NCBI GenBank assembly: GCA_003184365.1
Contig: NKYR01000102.1
Location: 66,921-130,920 of the forward strand
DNA from: Evernia prunastri
Lineage: Eukaryota > Ascomycota > Lecanoromycetes > Lecanorales > Parmeliaceae
Direction of reading: 5' to 3'
DNA length: 64,000 nucleotides
In this document: positions 10,699 through 22,179 of the stretch, in pieces
Position numbering within the stretch: the stretch's first letter is position 1
How the letters are laid out: every line of letters begins with the position of its first letter
Program-made: the position numbers and the translations under genes
Notes under the pieces: generated by a model
Seen by the model: the letters and a program-made list of their open reading frames with translations, nothing else
Databases searched by the model: none
What the model was told of the DNA's origin: nothing

Positions 10699-11859
10699 AT
10701 GCGAATAGGGAACCGTGGTGGAAGGCGATTGCTCTTAAGATACTCAAGCGGGGCGTTCATAGTCATTCTCCTGCTGATCTTGCTCTTCCACACACTCGAA
10801 CCAACTGAGTCCTCTGGGGAACGCTTTGGCCACGATGTTAGAGCCTCGGGTTATGAGTTGACGACGTCTTCTGACACAGCTTCTGACACAACCTCCCTTA
10901 AAAACTTCTCTCCTACCTTGAACGACGCATCGAATGCACCATCCAATGCCTTGGCAGACACATCAACTGCAGTCTCTGATGGCGCTGTGACCATTCAAGC
11001 ACCAGCTGGAGTGCCCGACTCCAAGGTCCGCGTCACACCCAAACCACAACTAAACATAGTCATTGCCCATTATGATGAGGAGCCATACTACATCAAGGTG
11101 TGGACGGACAGTCTGCGTTCGATTCCTTACATGCAAGAACTGGGAATGAGGATCATAATCTACACGAAAGGCTCGATGGAGCTTGCGTCGATAAAGGACG
11201 CCAGTGGGGTGGATGAAGTCATCGAGCTGCCCAATGTTGGGAGAGAAGGAGGCACCTATCTGCACCATCTGCTCAATGTTTACGACGACCCACCGCAGTT
11301 CACACTGTTCGCTCAAGCCAAACTCAAGAAAGCTCAAGAGGAAGGCTCCGGAAAGATGACACAGTGGCTGCAAGACAGGCTGCGGACCAAGTTTGACAAC
11401 GAGACGGGGTTTATGAGCATGGACAGGAAGCACGATATTTGCTACTGTGGGCATTGCACCGACATGGGCCAGGATGACTTCTACCCGCTGTGGCCGCAAA
11501 TCTACTCTATGCTACAAGGAAAGGTGTGCCAGCGGTTAGAAGGGCATGTCCTTTCTTTCAACGGCCATTTCATCGTGTCACGGAAGCGAATCCTTGCTCG
11601 TTCCCGTGGAATATACCAATATTTGCAGGCGCTCGTCAACGCACCACAAGATAATTGGTTACACTCTGAGCCTGAGCCAAGATGGTTTGAAAAGGAAAAA
11701 GGGAAGAGCATACCCAGCAATCCCAAATTTGGGCACACACTCGAAAGGCTATGGCATACAATCTTCACTTGCGATGATCCTACAAAAGTCGTGGACTGCG
11801 ATACGAAGAGTATGAAAGCAGAAGGTCCGGGTGGGTGTTCTTGCAGAGACGCTCCATGA
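10699..11859 (+). CDS. DUF3431 family type II membrane protein
   Basis: A single exon encodes 386 residues. A basic N-terminus (RIGNRGGRRLLLR) precedes one hydrophobic segment at about residues 18-35, giving a short cytosolic tail and a lumenal or extracellular body. A Ser/Thr/Ala-rich stalk follows to about residue 105. The DUF3431 domain then begins with LNIVIAHYDEEPYYIKVW and contains NVGREGGTYLHHL, FTLFAQA and FNGHFIVSRKRIL, followed by a Cys-rich tail ending CSCRDAP. The family is common in ascomycetes and its biochemical role is unassigned; a single anchor, a stalk and a globular domain recall Golgi glycosyltransferases. The start is the only ATG that keeps the membrane anchor and its basic flank. 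Confidence 0.85.
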   Translation: MRIGNRGGRRLLLRYSSGAFIVILLLILLFHTLEPTESSGERFGHDVRASGYELTTSSDTASDTTSLKNFSPTLNDASNAPSNALADTSTAVSDGAVTIQAPAGVPDSKVRVTPKPQLNIVIAHYDEEPYYIKVWTDSLRSIPYMQELGMRIIIYTKGSMELASIKDASGVDEVIELPNVGREGGTYLHHLLNVYDDPPQFTLFAQAKLKKAQEEGSGKMTQWLQDRLRTKFDNETGFMSMDRKHDICYCGHCTDMGQDDFYPLWPQIYSMLQGKVCQRLEGHVLSFNGHFIVSRKRILARSRGIYQYLQALVNAPQDNWLHSEPEPRWFEKEKGKSIPSNPKFGHTLERLWHTIFTCDDPTKVVDCDTKSMKAEGPGGCSCRDAP

Positions 11860-13295
11860 CCAATTATCGAGGTTACTCAAAAATGGAGCAACGGTTGCAC
11901 ACCATGGGAGTGTCTCACAGCGTGCCGCTTGAACGCGTGCTATGACCACTCTCAGACCACCTCCACCTCAAATAGGCAAATGGATCAAATGCCCCGAGCA
12001 CTATCTCTTCGCCCCTCCTCCTGATAACAAAATCGTCACCACCAATTTACATTAACACACAAAATTCCCCAGGCCCATAATCCCCGCCTTCCTCAATGCC
12101 CACGTCATGCCCGACGCCGGTGACCGACTCACCACGATGTCGCCTAAGAAGAAATGTTCGCTCTTTCATACAATTCCAAGCTATGGGGTGTTCAACTGCT
12201 CTCCAGGTATTGTGAATGCATCGGTCATGGCTTGCAGACGACAGGCCTGGACGGGTTGGCGGTCAACATAGTGGTTGTACTAGAAGGTTTTTTCGAGGTC
12301 GACGTAGGGGGTGTTGAAGGAGACTGAACGGTGGCGGGTTAAGCTAGCTACGTTTCATAGGTGGATGAATGGTGTCTGGATCTGGGATCTTAGGCTTTGC
12401 TCGAGGGATGAGGGATTGAACGGGAGAGTAACGTTGGTGCTGGAAGCGTCAGGCAATGCCAGCCAGCATTTGAGAAGTGGCAAGTCGTTATTGCGGGAGC
12501 ATGTTCGCAGCATAAATGAAAGAGGAAGACAACGAGCAAGCACTGCAGATGCATCATGATCCTTCTCAACCAACAATCAGGCAAGCATACAACATACTCG
12601 ACTTGACGTGATGTACTGTACTTATTACCTAACTACCTGTCAAAGAAAGAAGATCTGCAAAGCCTCCACCTTCCCCACCCCCCAAACCTCCGTCGACCAC
12701 TTACTATAGTTATTACCCCCCGGCGGCCCCGCTCCTTTCTCCCCACCGGTTCCACGCATTCCGCTCACTAATATCTACCTACCTACTGCCCTACTGCCAC
12801 GCAACAAATCTAACGCATCCGTGATGTCTCTGCTGACGAAACGCGTTCGATAATGACGATATCGGCTGGGAAGGTAACGATGGCATAGATCATGCCGGGT
12901 CGATGATACATACTTCAGCTCAGCTCGTATCGCATCGCATCGCATCGGATTGCAATAGCTTGGGCCGTAATGGCTCTTTTTCTCTCTTCCCTGCTTTCTC
13001 TCCTTTTCTCTCTTCTTTCTCTCGCTTTCTCTTCCTCTCTCTCTCTCTTTCCCTCTTCCTTCCCCTACACCACCGTCTCAACCCACAAGCTAGCCACCCA
13101 CACTAGCACCCTACACATCCCCACCGATCCCTCCTACAGAAAACATCCCCCACCCAAAAGTTCCAGCGAAAGAGGCTATTTCCCAACTCCCCCAGCCGGA
13201 AAAGCTACGTAGTCCCGTCACAACGCCGTCTGCAATCCAGAGCGAGAAAATCGATCCATTTTCTCGTGCACGGTGCCCTCATTGCAGTTCCCCCC

Positions 13296-13296
13296 N
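13296..13296. other. assembly gap inside poly-C tract
   Basis: A single N sits in a run of more than ten C. It may mark a contig join or an unreadable homopolymer; the true length of missing DNA is unknown. Confidence 0.8.
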
Positions 13297-13523
13297 CCCC
13301 CCAACCCCCCACCCCCCACCAAAGCGCTGCATCGTCGTTGTCAACGGGAGAAGCCTGATTCAGAATCACAAGGTGAGACTCCCTTGAATGCCTTGCGCGA
13401 GTGCACGGGCGGGCGTGAGGGGGGTAGGCGGGCAAGCGGGCAGGCAAGGCGGGATAGAGTCCAAAAAAGTTTACGAACAAGAAGGAAAAGAGAAAGCAGA
13501 AGCACGGCAATACCGCCTGCGGG

Positions 13524-13567
13524 CCGAATAAGGTAAGGCAAGGTAAGGCAAGGTAAGGTAAGGTAAG
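13524..13567 (+). repeat. GGTAAGGCAA short tandem repeat
   Basis: Units of AAGGTAAGGC and AAGGTAAGGT are repeated head to tail, followed by GCAGCTAGCT. No coding role is visible. Confidence 0.8.
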
Positions 13568-14199
13568 CAGCTAGCTATGCCTCAGTCGCAGTCGATCTCT
13601 CTCTCTCCTCACCCCTACTCCTACCTATCAACACCCCTACCAAACACCCCCATAACCCCTCAATCTCACAACCGATCGTCAAATACCTACCTACCTCCAA
13701 CAGTTCCCCCCCTCCCCGCAAAATCTTCATTCCTCCACCCCGTCGCCCGAGGACAAAAAAAAAACGGCCCCAAAGAAGCCAGCCGCACCAATCACGCCAA
13801 AAAACCTTCCCCCCCCCGAACTCAAAAAAGCCGCCCGATACCGTCCAAGTTCCAACCGTCAAACTCGGAACCACAGAGCCCCCAATTCGGTCTCGATCCC
13901 CCTGCACCCCTCCCAAAAGATTACTACGTATGTAATTCACCGAAAAAAACCCCCCCCAATCACCCAAGCCAGTCCCAAGTCCCAACGCGCTGGGCCCTGG
14001 GCACCCGTCCATACCATACCTTACGTTAATCCAACGGGATTTTTCTCCGCAAACCTTAACCTAAGGTATACTTTACACACCGGCCTACATAGGTACACCC
14101 TCGCCTAAGTCTCATCCTGCTTACCCTGCTACCTTACTACTACTCCCTCCTTAGATAGGTGACCTGCTACGGTCTACCCTGTCAACCTAACCGTACTCC

Positions 14200-14262
14200 C
14201 TAGCTATCCCTAAGCTATCCCTACCTAGCTATCCCTACCTAGCTATCCCTAGCTACCTTACT
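14200..14262 (+). repeat. AGCTATCCCTACCT tandem repeat
   Basis: About five imperfect units of 11-15 bp built on AGCTATCCCTA lie in a region also rich in ACCTAC motifs. Confidence 0.75.
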
Positions 14263-14752
14263 ACTCCCTCCCTAGCTACACCCTAGCTACCTCACACTAG
14301 AGCCCACCAGTCACCCACAAACCCCTGTCCCTGCAAACCGATTGGGTCCCAAATCCAAACCAAGCGCCATGACCCCTCTGCGCTTACCCAGGTTTGTTCT
14401 TTTTGATGCGATAGGCACGCGTATAAGAGTGGATATCAATTATTTGGAAGTCGCTGGGTAATTATAATTATCTAATGAGAGTTGAAGGCAGGTACGGGGT
14501 GGGCATGCAAGGTACGAAAAGGCTAAATTTTTCAGCTCGCTTACCGAAGCCTGCATGCATTAGAATTTAGATGGAGTAGGTACGTAGTATGGTAGTACCC
14601 TATGGACATTTGATAAGGGGAAAAAAACGAGACTCGTGGTGGGTAGGTAAAGTACATGGTATCACCGCTATCAATAAAAAATAAATAAATATCTTTGTAC
14701 AAGAATGATCCCAATCGCTATGCCAGATAGCGAAATTTGCCTCAATTCGTCA

Positions 14753-16074
14753 TTACTCCCCGTGAACGGTCGACACGTCGCCGTCAATCCATCGGGTGCC
14801 TTCTTTCTCACTGTCGGTGCTCTTCCGGCAAATCTCCTGCAGGCTCTCGCTTGGGCTCTCTGGCCGGCCGTCGGGATCCGCGCGGGAATGTCTTGGTGGC
14901 CGGTTCGGCATATATACGATCGGTGTGCCCATCAGACTCTTCACCTTCGGTGGGATCCCAGTATCACCGGCGGTCACCGCGGTCGAAGAGGACGCAGGCG
15001 ATTCATCAATAGGTTTGGGCTCGCTGACAACATCCACTTGATGCGTCTTGAAGATCTCATCCGGCCTAGTCACGCTAATGCGCCCACCGGAGAAAGAACC
15101 TCGGAGGCCTCTGGCGGTGGTCCAGTTGCCGGCCTTACGGGGTGGACCCGCTTCGGGATCCGCCATCGTTTGCGAGGCGAGGGTGCGGTTACGGAGTTCG
15201 TGGCTGGCGGCTTGCTCGCGGCCTTGCCATTGGTTTTCTTCGGTAAAGCCGGCCTTGGTGAGGCCCATGAGTTGATTGAGTACAGCAAATTCGAGCTTTA
15301 GCTTGATGGCGTAGATCATAGGTTTGATGGAAGCCTCCCCGACGTAATTGTTTGTGAATTCCAGCCCGATGAGGATGATGTCCATGCCAATACAGATGCA
15401 ATTGATCAACAGCAGCTGTAGCATCACCTTTCGCGTCATGCTATGGTATATGGATCCCAAGAGTCGGACCGTTGACGTGATGTAGATTGTGGAGATGACA
15501 AATTCCTGAACGCAGAAGCCCATAAGCTGGATGCGTTCCATGATATTGAATTTGGGCGTCCAGTAGTTTGCCGCGGGCGAGTTGCTCCCATAGGTGAAGA
15601 CGATTGTTGGTATGTGCAGGGCGCAGGCGTCAAAGAGGATCATGAAGAGTACATATCGAAGGGTCCGTTGGTTGCGGACGACGAGATGAAGGCGCGAGTA
15701 GAGCACAAAGGCTTGCCCTGATACCATTGCAACCCATCCTACGACTGGTCAGTCCGGACATTTCGACCCAATGGGTGGGGTGGATTCGCCTTACCTATCT
15801 CAACAAAGGGAAGCTCAATCAGCCATGAAGTCCCGACGAGAAACTTGAGAACAAATCCCAACGCGTGCAACGTGCAGCCCCATGAACTGATCAGAAGCGA
15901 CCAAAAGTATAGACCTTTGCGACGCCTGAAGGTATAGAAGATGACTAGATCCAATTCAATGGTATATGCCCAGGCAATAGCTGTACCCGCTGCAAGTATA
16001 CAATATTGAACGGGGTCGTAGGGGAGGGCGCCTGTGACGCCGGTAGTAGCGCGCTTGCTTAGAATGTCAAACAT
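14753..16074 (-). CDS. fungal seven-helix integral membrane protein
   Basis: Exons 16074-15795 and 15738-14753 join at ATAG|GATGGG in phase to give 421 residues. At least six, probably seven, hydrophobic segments fill the first 270 residues (for example YCILAAGTAIAWAYTIELDL, FVISTIYITSTVRLLGSIY and LLLINCICIGMDIILIGLEF). A hydrophilic cytosolic tail of about 150 residues, rich in Ser, Pro and Arg, follows. The architecture fits ascomycete integral membrane proteins of the DUF7703 type; that assignment is from memory of the pattern. A role as receptor or sensor would be inference. The intron is 56 bp (GTAAGG to GTAG). Confidence 0.75.
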
Positions 16075-18996
16075 TGCTGCAACATTTGTGGTGGCCAGGT
16101 GAGAGCTATGTACAGAGGAGTTATGTACAGAGGCCGGTGACAGTATCGCAGAGGCTTTGAGAAAGGAGAAGCAGGAGCAAGGTGAAGGGATTATGTACGA
16201 AGACGGCCGTCAACCCATAAGGTCATTCATTGCTCGTTGTGCGAAAAGAAGGGTGAAAAAGTAAAAAGGTGACGGAATGGATTGCTATAGTCCATGATTT
16301 AGGAGACTGGCTAATTTCAGCCCGAGGGCGAAAAGATGCAAAAGATCCTGGGGAATTTGTATAGCTTGCGCGAGCATCCAATGGGCCATCGCGAATATCT
16401 TGATGGCGTTCAAGCACAGACCGACCTAATGCGTGAAAGGATCCACGGGCGATTACGCACTGCCTATCATTAACGAGAATGATTATGCATCAAGTAAAAG
16501 TGCTCCAAAGAGGCAATTCCAATCCAACTACTCTTCAAGAGCGAATTTTGGTGGTCTCTTTCGATACTGTTCTTCATCTTGAAGGAAGTCGACCAAGGAC
16601 CTGATCAATTTCTTTCCCCAAGCGATTTGACCTAGAGCTGTGATAGGACCGGGAAGACAGCAGGCACGGACATGCAGTGAGACGGAGAAAGGCGGTAAGG
16701 CGGCCGGAGGGTGTGATTGAAAGGATTAGGTCGGGGATTGGGGAGGTAGCTTGACACTTGTGATTGGGATCAGCGAGCCTCATGTCAGATTAGAAGCCTT
16801 TCCTCATCCCTGCTAGAAGCTAGAAGTCACGTAGAAGGTGGGGAACCCTTGTGCAATCGGAAAATTCCTTGACCTTAAGCTCATCCCGGGATCCCAGATT
16901 CATGCAGCGGTCTGCAGTTGGATGTAAAAGCACGCTGCACATGGCCGGTGCGAGATGGCGTATGAAATGGCGTGTGATGGTTGCGGGAAGGAAGGAATAT
17001 CTGGGGATGTGGTTGGAGCGCTACATGTGAAAATCCTTAGCGGACGTCTCTAGCGGCAAATATTTTGGCTTGTCTTGGCAAGAGCTTCCGCTCGGTGGAA
17101 CCTACCAAAATGTTATAACCCACTTACACGCTTCCACCACTGGGAAGAGTTCCGTTGATGTTGTAAAAATGTACTTTGGCAAGAATCCATCACAAGAATC
17201 ACCCCTTCTACCGTCGCTCTAGAAGTTCGACAGCTAGATTTATCCATGCTTTGTGCTTTGACCTACTGCTGCTGCCTGTTGAGTACGTAAAATGCAACGC
17301 CGCTGACCAAAGGCGAAACGAAGTTACGAGGTCAAGACTTGGAACGTTCGTCTTCTGCCTACTTCGGCAAGCTTCTGCCTTTCCATATATACTGCTGAGA
17401 TGGGCGATTGCTCCGGGGTAAATTATTCCCATCTTGATCTTCACTGCCTAGAAAATATCCGTTTGCTCTCTTGTTGGGTGTCCAAAGCGTCGAGTCGTCT
17501 CACATATGTATCACACATGTTGCAGCGATGATGACCTGGCAGTTGCATTCTCGGATCAGGCAACGGTAGCTTCGGGAGATCGGGACCCTCGTCTCTGCGG
17601 CCACGTCCCCTGGTAGCGACGTAGCGCATGATAGCCTTCTCTTTCATAACTCCCGATATCATTCATATACTTAAGCTGTCTTTTGGAACAATGTCGTACT
17701 TTTCAGAGTTCGCAAGAAACAGTGGAGCCTCTGTAGAGTGAATTCATTTGCACAAGCTTCTATATCAATGACAAGACGGTTTCCTGCCATGTTTTGCTCA
17801 ATGAATAAGACCCGTGTAACTCTGAGCAGAGAATATGTGGACGATAGCCAGCCCATTTGTCGCCTATTTACATTGGTCTTGTTGGGATAACGACTTATCT
17901 TCGGACTCTTTCCTCTTTTGATATAGAAGCATCAATATTATGGAATCGCAGTCGCAGGACAGTCTCGGTCATTGCCAGGCTTGACAACACTCCGAAGAAT
18001 GAACCCAGCGGGTGTGGGCCTGCCGATCGAAAACGGTGACTCGCTGGCTTGTAGCTTGCCTTCACACAAAGGCTGCTTCTTGACAGGATGAGATAAATTA
18101 CATGAACATCGGCAGTGTAAACAGATATCATCATACAATCTTCTATCTATCTATTTATACATTATCCAGGAACATCACACCGAGATACTGTTCTAACGAC
18201 ATGAGTAGATTCGCTACACTTAAACGCAACATGGAATTGATTTTTGACCCCCAGGAGTACATCAAAGCAAGCCTTAGGTGTCTGCTTTTGTGGCTCGCCG
18301 TTTGAGGAAAATTCAGCAAAATACTCATCTTCGAGTCGACCGCCATAGACATGAGTTTGGTTACACTTTGGACAGATCTTTCTCGTCGGCTGGGCCTGTC
18401 TGGTATCAATTTTTAAAGAAAGAGACAGAATTGAAGCTGGGAGGATCACTCATGGGAACGAGTGGACCTTAGCGTCAACTGATCAGCCTTACGGGGCAGA
18501 TTAGCGGGGTTCCAAACCCCATCGTCAAATGTGGGAAGCAGAAATGATGTGTAGTCAGAGCCGTCAGACAGTTTTGATGACTTTCTCTCCTTCCGGGTTT
18601 GGATATCCTTGTGCTTTTCTCCTTGAGACTCTCCTTGAAGCTACTCTACAGTCCAGTCGATGTCCAGCGGGGCGGTCAATTTTGACCCTCATGATTTAGT
18701 GTCCAACACGAAACGCCGCGTCGGGCTCAATCTCCCTGCTACAGTAGTAACAGGACGTCAGTTGAGGTAGGGTTTCATTCTGTTTCATTGATATTGAGAA
18801 GGCATCACTGCCGAGAAACTGTGTCTCCTTCAACCTCGAATTGTTTCAGTTCCAGGCTCGCAGTAGCTTTGAACTGCTGCTACCGGTGCGATTGCATGGC
18901 TCCAGGCCCCGCGAAGCTGCTTCTAGGCTCTTGAAAATCCATCCCATCCCACACAGTGAAGGAAAACTCGTCCTTCAGAACCTCGCCTGTTGTGCG
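16075..18996. other. long divergent intergenic region
   Basis: 2.9 kb lies between two divergent gene starts. I see no supported CDS, tRNA or repeat; all frames are short and without recognisable domains. It probably holds both promoters and perhaps long 5' UTRs. Confidence 0.5.
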
Positions 18997-20002
18997 ATGC
19001 CCGCGCCCAGCGAAACCTGCTCTCACTCCAGGATACCTCGCATCGCAGAAACCGCCGTCCTTATTGCGACATTCCTCGCACGAGCCTATGCTGCGACCCT
19101 TCCCACACCACCGTCCTCAGCGGACAAATGGCTATACCCCGACGTCAACACGATCCCTACATACAACTATCTCGACACAGTCAATGCATCCTGGACCTCG
19201 AATTTCGTCGCCCCATATCTGCTGCTCCGGTGCCAACATCCCAATGACAACGTCCACTATGCTTATCGTAGGTCTTTCCTGATCCCCCCAAACCCGGGAC
19301 TTCATCGTCACCTAACGATATCTTCTAGCATACAACCAGTCCGTTTCAGCAACAGGCTCAGCTCTCGTGCCCCTTGACGATGGAAATGCCTGGACGTGCC
19401 ACTTCCAAGTGTCCGACCTGAGCCCCACCAGCGTAACTGCACCCACGTTCATCAGCAACGATTTCAACATCGTGCTTGATAATGGTCAAGAGCCTGTACT
19501 GTGGACCAACCCGCAGGATGGGGGAGAGAATAGCGCATCCAGCGCGACATCGAACCCCACGACAGCTAGTCCCACGGCGTCGAAGATCAGCGCAACGGGA
19601 CCTGTCACCGCAACCCCCAATTCACCCTCCTCATCACCTTCTCCTCCCACCCTTACTACCACCACACCTCCGACAACCTTAAGCTCCAGCGCCACCACTC
19701 CAACCCCCCCACCACCATCAACCACTCCCTCTCCCCCAAGCACAACCAGCGGTCTGAGCAAGAGCCAAAAGACCGCGATCATAGTCGGCTCGACCATGGG
19801 TGCGCTCCTGCTCCTCGTCATCGCGCTCGCCGCATCCTTCATCCTGCGGACACCGCGATCGGAGCGAAGGGGCGCCGTGGTCTATCGGAGCGGGGCCCGG
19901 AACGGATACGCGGGGAAAGAAGTCGCGGGTTCCGAGGCGCCGAGGGAGAGGTGGAAAGGGGTCGATATACCGGGTGGGGGACGGATGCAAGGGTATTTTT
20001 GA
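18997..20002 (+). CDS. Ser/Thr/Pro-rich single-pass membrane protein
   Basis: Exons 18997-19267 and 19329-20002 join as TATC|CATAC in phase to give 314 residues. An N-terminal hydrophobic stretch (TAVLIATFLARAYAA) looks like a signal peptide. A folded domain of about 120 residues with Cys in LLLRCQH and WTCHFQVSD follows. Then comes a long Thr/Ser/Pro tract, presumably heavily O-mannosylated, one transmembrane helix (AIIVGSTMGALLLLVIALAA) and a short basic cytosolic tail. This layout is shared by fungal wall-stress or adhesin-like surface proteins, but no WSC Cys pattern is present. ATG 18997 is chosen because the frame above it lacks an ATG and it starts directly before the signal sequence. 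Confidence 0.75.
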
Positions 20003-20445
20003 CAAAGGGACGCTGAAGGGGAGATGGGGAAGGGGGCTTCAGATGCCGCTCAGATGGAATAAGGGGGTTGCGGAGGAGAAAGGCAGCGGAATACTGGGAT
20101 ACGTGATGGGGACATGTGGATGGGACCACTTCATCATGGCTATGCAGGTCATGCCGTTATGTCCTTTGATGGCATCAATCGCATTTTACACGCAAAGATA
20201 CCCCAATGCAAAACATTCGAGATACCAAGGCCGACGAACAGTGCACTATGGTAGCTCTCAGCGCCATCTTTCCTTCCTTCCTTCCTCTTCAACCGATCTC
20301 GCATGCTCGCTGGGAAAAAAAAAAAGGTCGACACAACAGCGACCAGCCACCTCACGGCCACTCCGTCCCACCTCATGAAACAGTGAGCGACGACAACAGT
20401 CAAGTGACGAAAAGCCTATCCACCACCACCACCTCCCACCCGAAC

Positions 20446-22179
20446 TCAAAAGACCGAATGCGTCTCCCCATCATAATAAAGCCCCACGCCCGAACACCCC
20501 TCCTCATCCAGCGTGAACCCCTCCACTTTGTCCCCACCCGCACCCGCACCCGCCACAATCTTAACACCAACCTCCCTCCCCACCCTCGTCCCCTCAAACC
20601 CGTCCTCAAAGCACCACTCAAACTCCACCCCCACGGAGCAGAACAAACCCTGCAGCATCTCCAACCGCCCCAGCATCTCCAACCCTTCCTCCCCCACCCC
20701 CTGCGCCGCCCCGCCCTGAAACCACGCCCCGACGCGGCTGAGCTCCGGCAGGTAAATCCCCTTGTCGGCCGCGAGATCCTCCAACCGCGCGATGATGCGC
20801 GCGCGCGTTCCCCACCCCCACTGCTGCGGGTCGAGGTTCTTACCGAGCAAATACTGGAGCTGCAATTCCTGCAGCCGGTAGGGCAGCACTTCGGCCAGCG
20901 GCGTCGTCGTCGTCATCGTCGCGTCCGCGCTCACGAGGAACGCCTCCGGCAGCGCGAGTCTGGTGAGGTTCGTCCAGTCGCGGAACGACACGGTCTCCGT
21001 CGGCAAGAACCCCGCACCGTCACTGAACGCCAGGACGAGTTGCTCGAGCGAGCTCGCGTGCGGCTCGAGGGCGCGCTGGATCGCCGCGGCGTCCATTTCG
21101 TGGGGGCACGCTTTGGGCGCCTGCGCGACGGACTGGGGGCATCGCGTTTCCAGGACGAAGGTTTGGAGGGATTCCGGGAGCAGGAGGAGGTGTGGGAGCG
21201 TGCCGATGGTCTGGGGCGAGCAGTCTGTGAAGCGGAGGTTGACGACGGGGGATGTTCGGTCTGGGCGGGGGAGGGAGTATGGCGCGCGGTGGAATTCGGG
21301 CGCGAAGGAGACGTGCTCGATGCGGAGGGTGCGGACGTGTTTGATGTGGAAGAACTGAGTTAATTCGAGGGCGGGGAGCGTCATGGTGGCGGCGGTGGAG
21401 GAAGAGGAGGTGTGGGCGCCGTGCCAGAAGGCGGCGGCGTCGTAGCGGAAGTTTAGGCGGAGGGAGGTGGTCGTCGGGTTGGAGGGGAGGTCGTAGCGCG
21501 GGGGCGGCGGGTTGAGCGAGAGCTCGCGCAGGGAGTGGAGGTGCGTGAGCAGGTTCTCGAGGTGGCCGTGGACCTGGAGGTAGAGGTCGTGGTGGTGGAC
21601 CGTGAGCGTGAGCGAGAGGACGCGGTCGCGCAGTTCGTCGTGCATAAGCAAGGTCTTGAAGAGTTGAGCGAATTCTCCCAGGCTTCTTAGGCATAGTTCG
21701 TCATCGTCGTTATCGTCGTGATGAGTGTCCGTGTCGGCTTTTCGGTGCTCGCCGAGGTTAATGCGGATGGATTTGTAGATATGTGCGCGGTTGACGTCCA
21801 TGAATTTTTTGCTCACGCGTGAGGTGGTCGTTAGGCGGTCTTCGCGAGGGAGCTCGGCGAAGGTTTTGTCTATGAGCTCGAATGGCAGGTTTGTGATGTG
21901 GTCCTTTTCGTCGTTGTTTCCTTCGTCTGGTTCCTCTTCCTGCATCGCTTCTTCCTGAATATCGTCTTCCTGAGTGTCGTCTTCTTGAATGTCGTCTTCC
22001 TGAGTGTCGTCTTCCTGAATGTCGTCTTCCTGAATGTCGTCTTCTTGAATGTCGTCTTCCTGAACCTCGTCTTCCTGAATCTCGTCTTCTTGTGAAGGCG
22101 AATCACTAAGATCGACCAGGTCCGTTTCGGAGTCGCTATCGGGTTTCTCCATGCTGCTAGTATCGATAGGCTCGTCCAT
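20446..22179 (-). CDS. F-box protein with acidic QEDD repeat
   Basis: A single exon encodes 577 residues from ATG 22179 (MDEPIDTSSMEKPDSDSE); the frame is open a further 43 codons upstream to an ATG at 22308, which I consider 5' UTR. The N-terminal part is a 15-bp minisatellite encoding about eleven (I/T)QEDD units. The F-box follows (ITNLPFELIDKTFAELP, then RVSKKFMDVNRAHIYKSI) and then a Leu-rich region with LRELSLNPPPPR, LTRLALPEAFL and RLQELQLQYLLG. The acidic tract could be a protein- or histone-binding surface; that is inference. It is paralogous to the F-box protein at 8196-9620 and much more GC-rich in its second half. Confidence 0.8.
   Translation of the reverse strand: MDEPIDTSSMEKPDSDSETDLVDLSDSPSQEDEIQEDEVQEDDIQEDDIQEDDIQEDDTQEDDIQEDDTQEDDIQEEAMQEEEPDEGNNDEKDHITNLPFELIDKTFAELPREDRLTTTSRVSKKFMDVNRAHIYKSIRINLGEHRKADTDTHHDDNDDDELCLRSLGEFAQLFKTLLMHDELRDRVLSLTLTVHHHDLYLQVHGHLENLLTHLHSLRELSLNPPPPRYDLPSNPTTTSLRLNFRYDAAAFWHGAHTSSSSTAATMTLPALELTQFFHIKHVRTLRIEHVSFAPEFHRAPYSLPRPDRTSPVVNLRFTDCSPQTIGTLPHLLLLPESLQTFVLETRCPQSVAQAPKACPHEMDAAAIQRALEPHASSLEQLVLAFSDGAGFLPTETVSFRDWTNLTRLALPEAFLVSADATMTTTTPLAEVLPYRLQELQLQYLLGKNLDPQQWGWGTRARIIARLEDLAADKGIYLPELSRVGAWFQGGAAQGVGEEGLEMLGRLEMLQGLFCSVGVEFEWCFEDGFEGTRVGREVGVKIVAGAGAGGDKVEGFTLDEEGCSGVGLYYDGETHSVF
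21935..22100. repeat. 15-bp coding minisatellite (QEDD repeat)
   Basis: GAATGTCGTCTTCCT-type units are repeated about eleven times in the + strand; read on the - strand they encode (I/T/E)QEDD. The period is a multiple of three, so copy changes keep the frame. Confidence 0.9.

Larger units (their letters stand above)
11860..14752. other. long gene-poor interval between convergent genes
   Basis: No coding region is supported in this 2.9 kb interval, although it lies between two 3' ends. It resembles promoter or 5' UTR sequence: a CT-rich tract at about 12980-13070, GGTAAGGCAA-type repeats at 13530-13567, C-rich runs, and AGCTATCCCTACCT tandem repeats at about 14200-14260. A 150-codon Pro/Ser-rich frame at 13577-14029 is low-complexity. 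The N at 13296 lies in a poly-C run, so missing sequence could hold a gene. Confidence 0.55.

Noticed and set aside
13577..14029. 150-codon Pro/Ser-rich open frame on the + strand
   Set aside because: It is low-complexity in C-rich DNA, has no domain, and an equally long frame exists on the opposite strand.
18505..18525. GGGGTTCCAAACCCC hairpin as a possible tRNA T-arm
   Set aside because: No acceptor, anticodon or D arm is found at suitable spacing on either strand.
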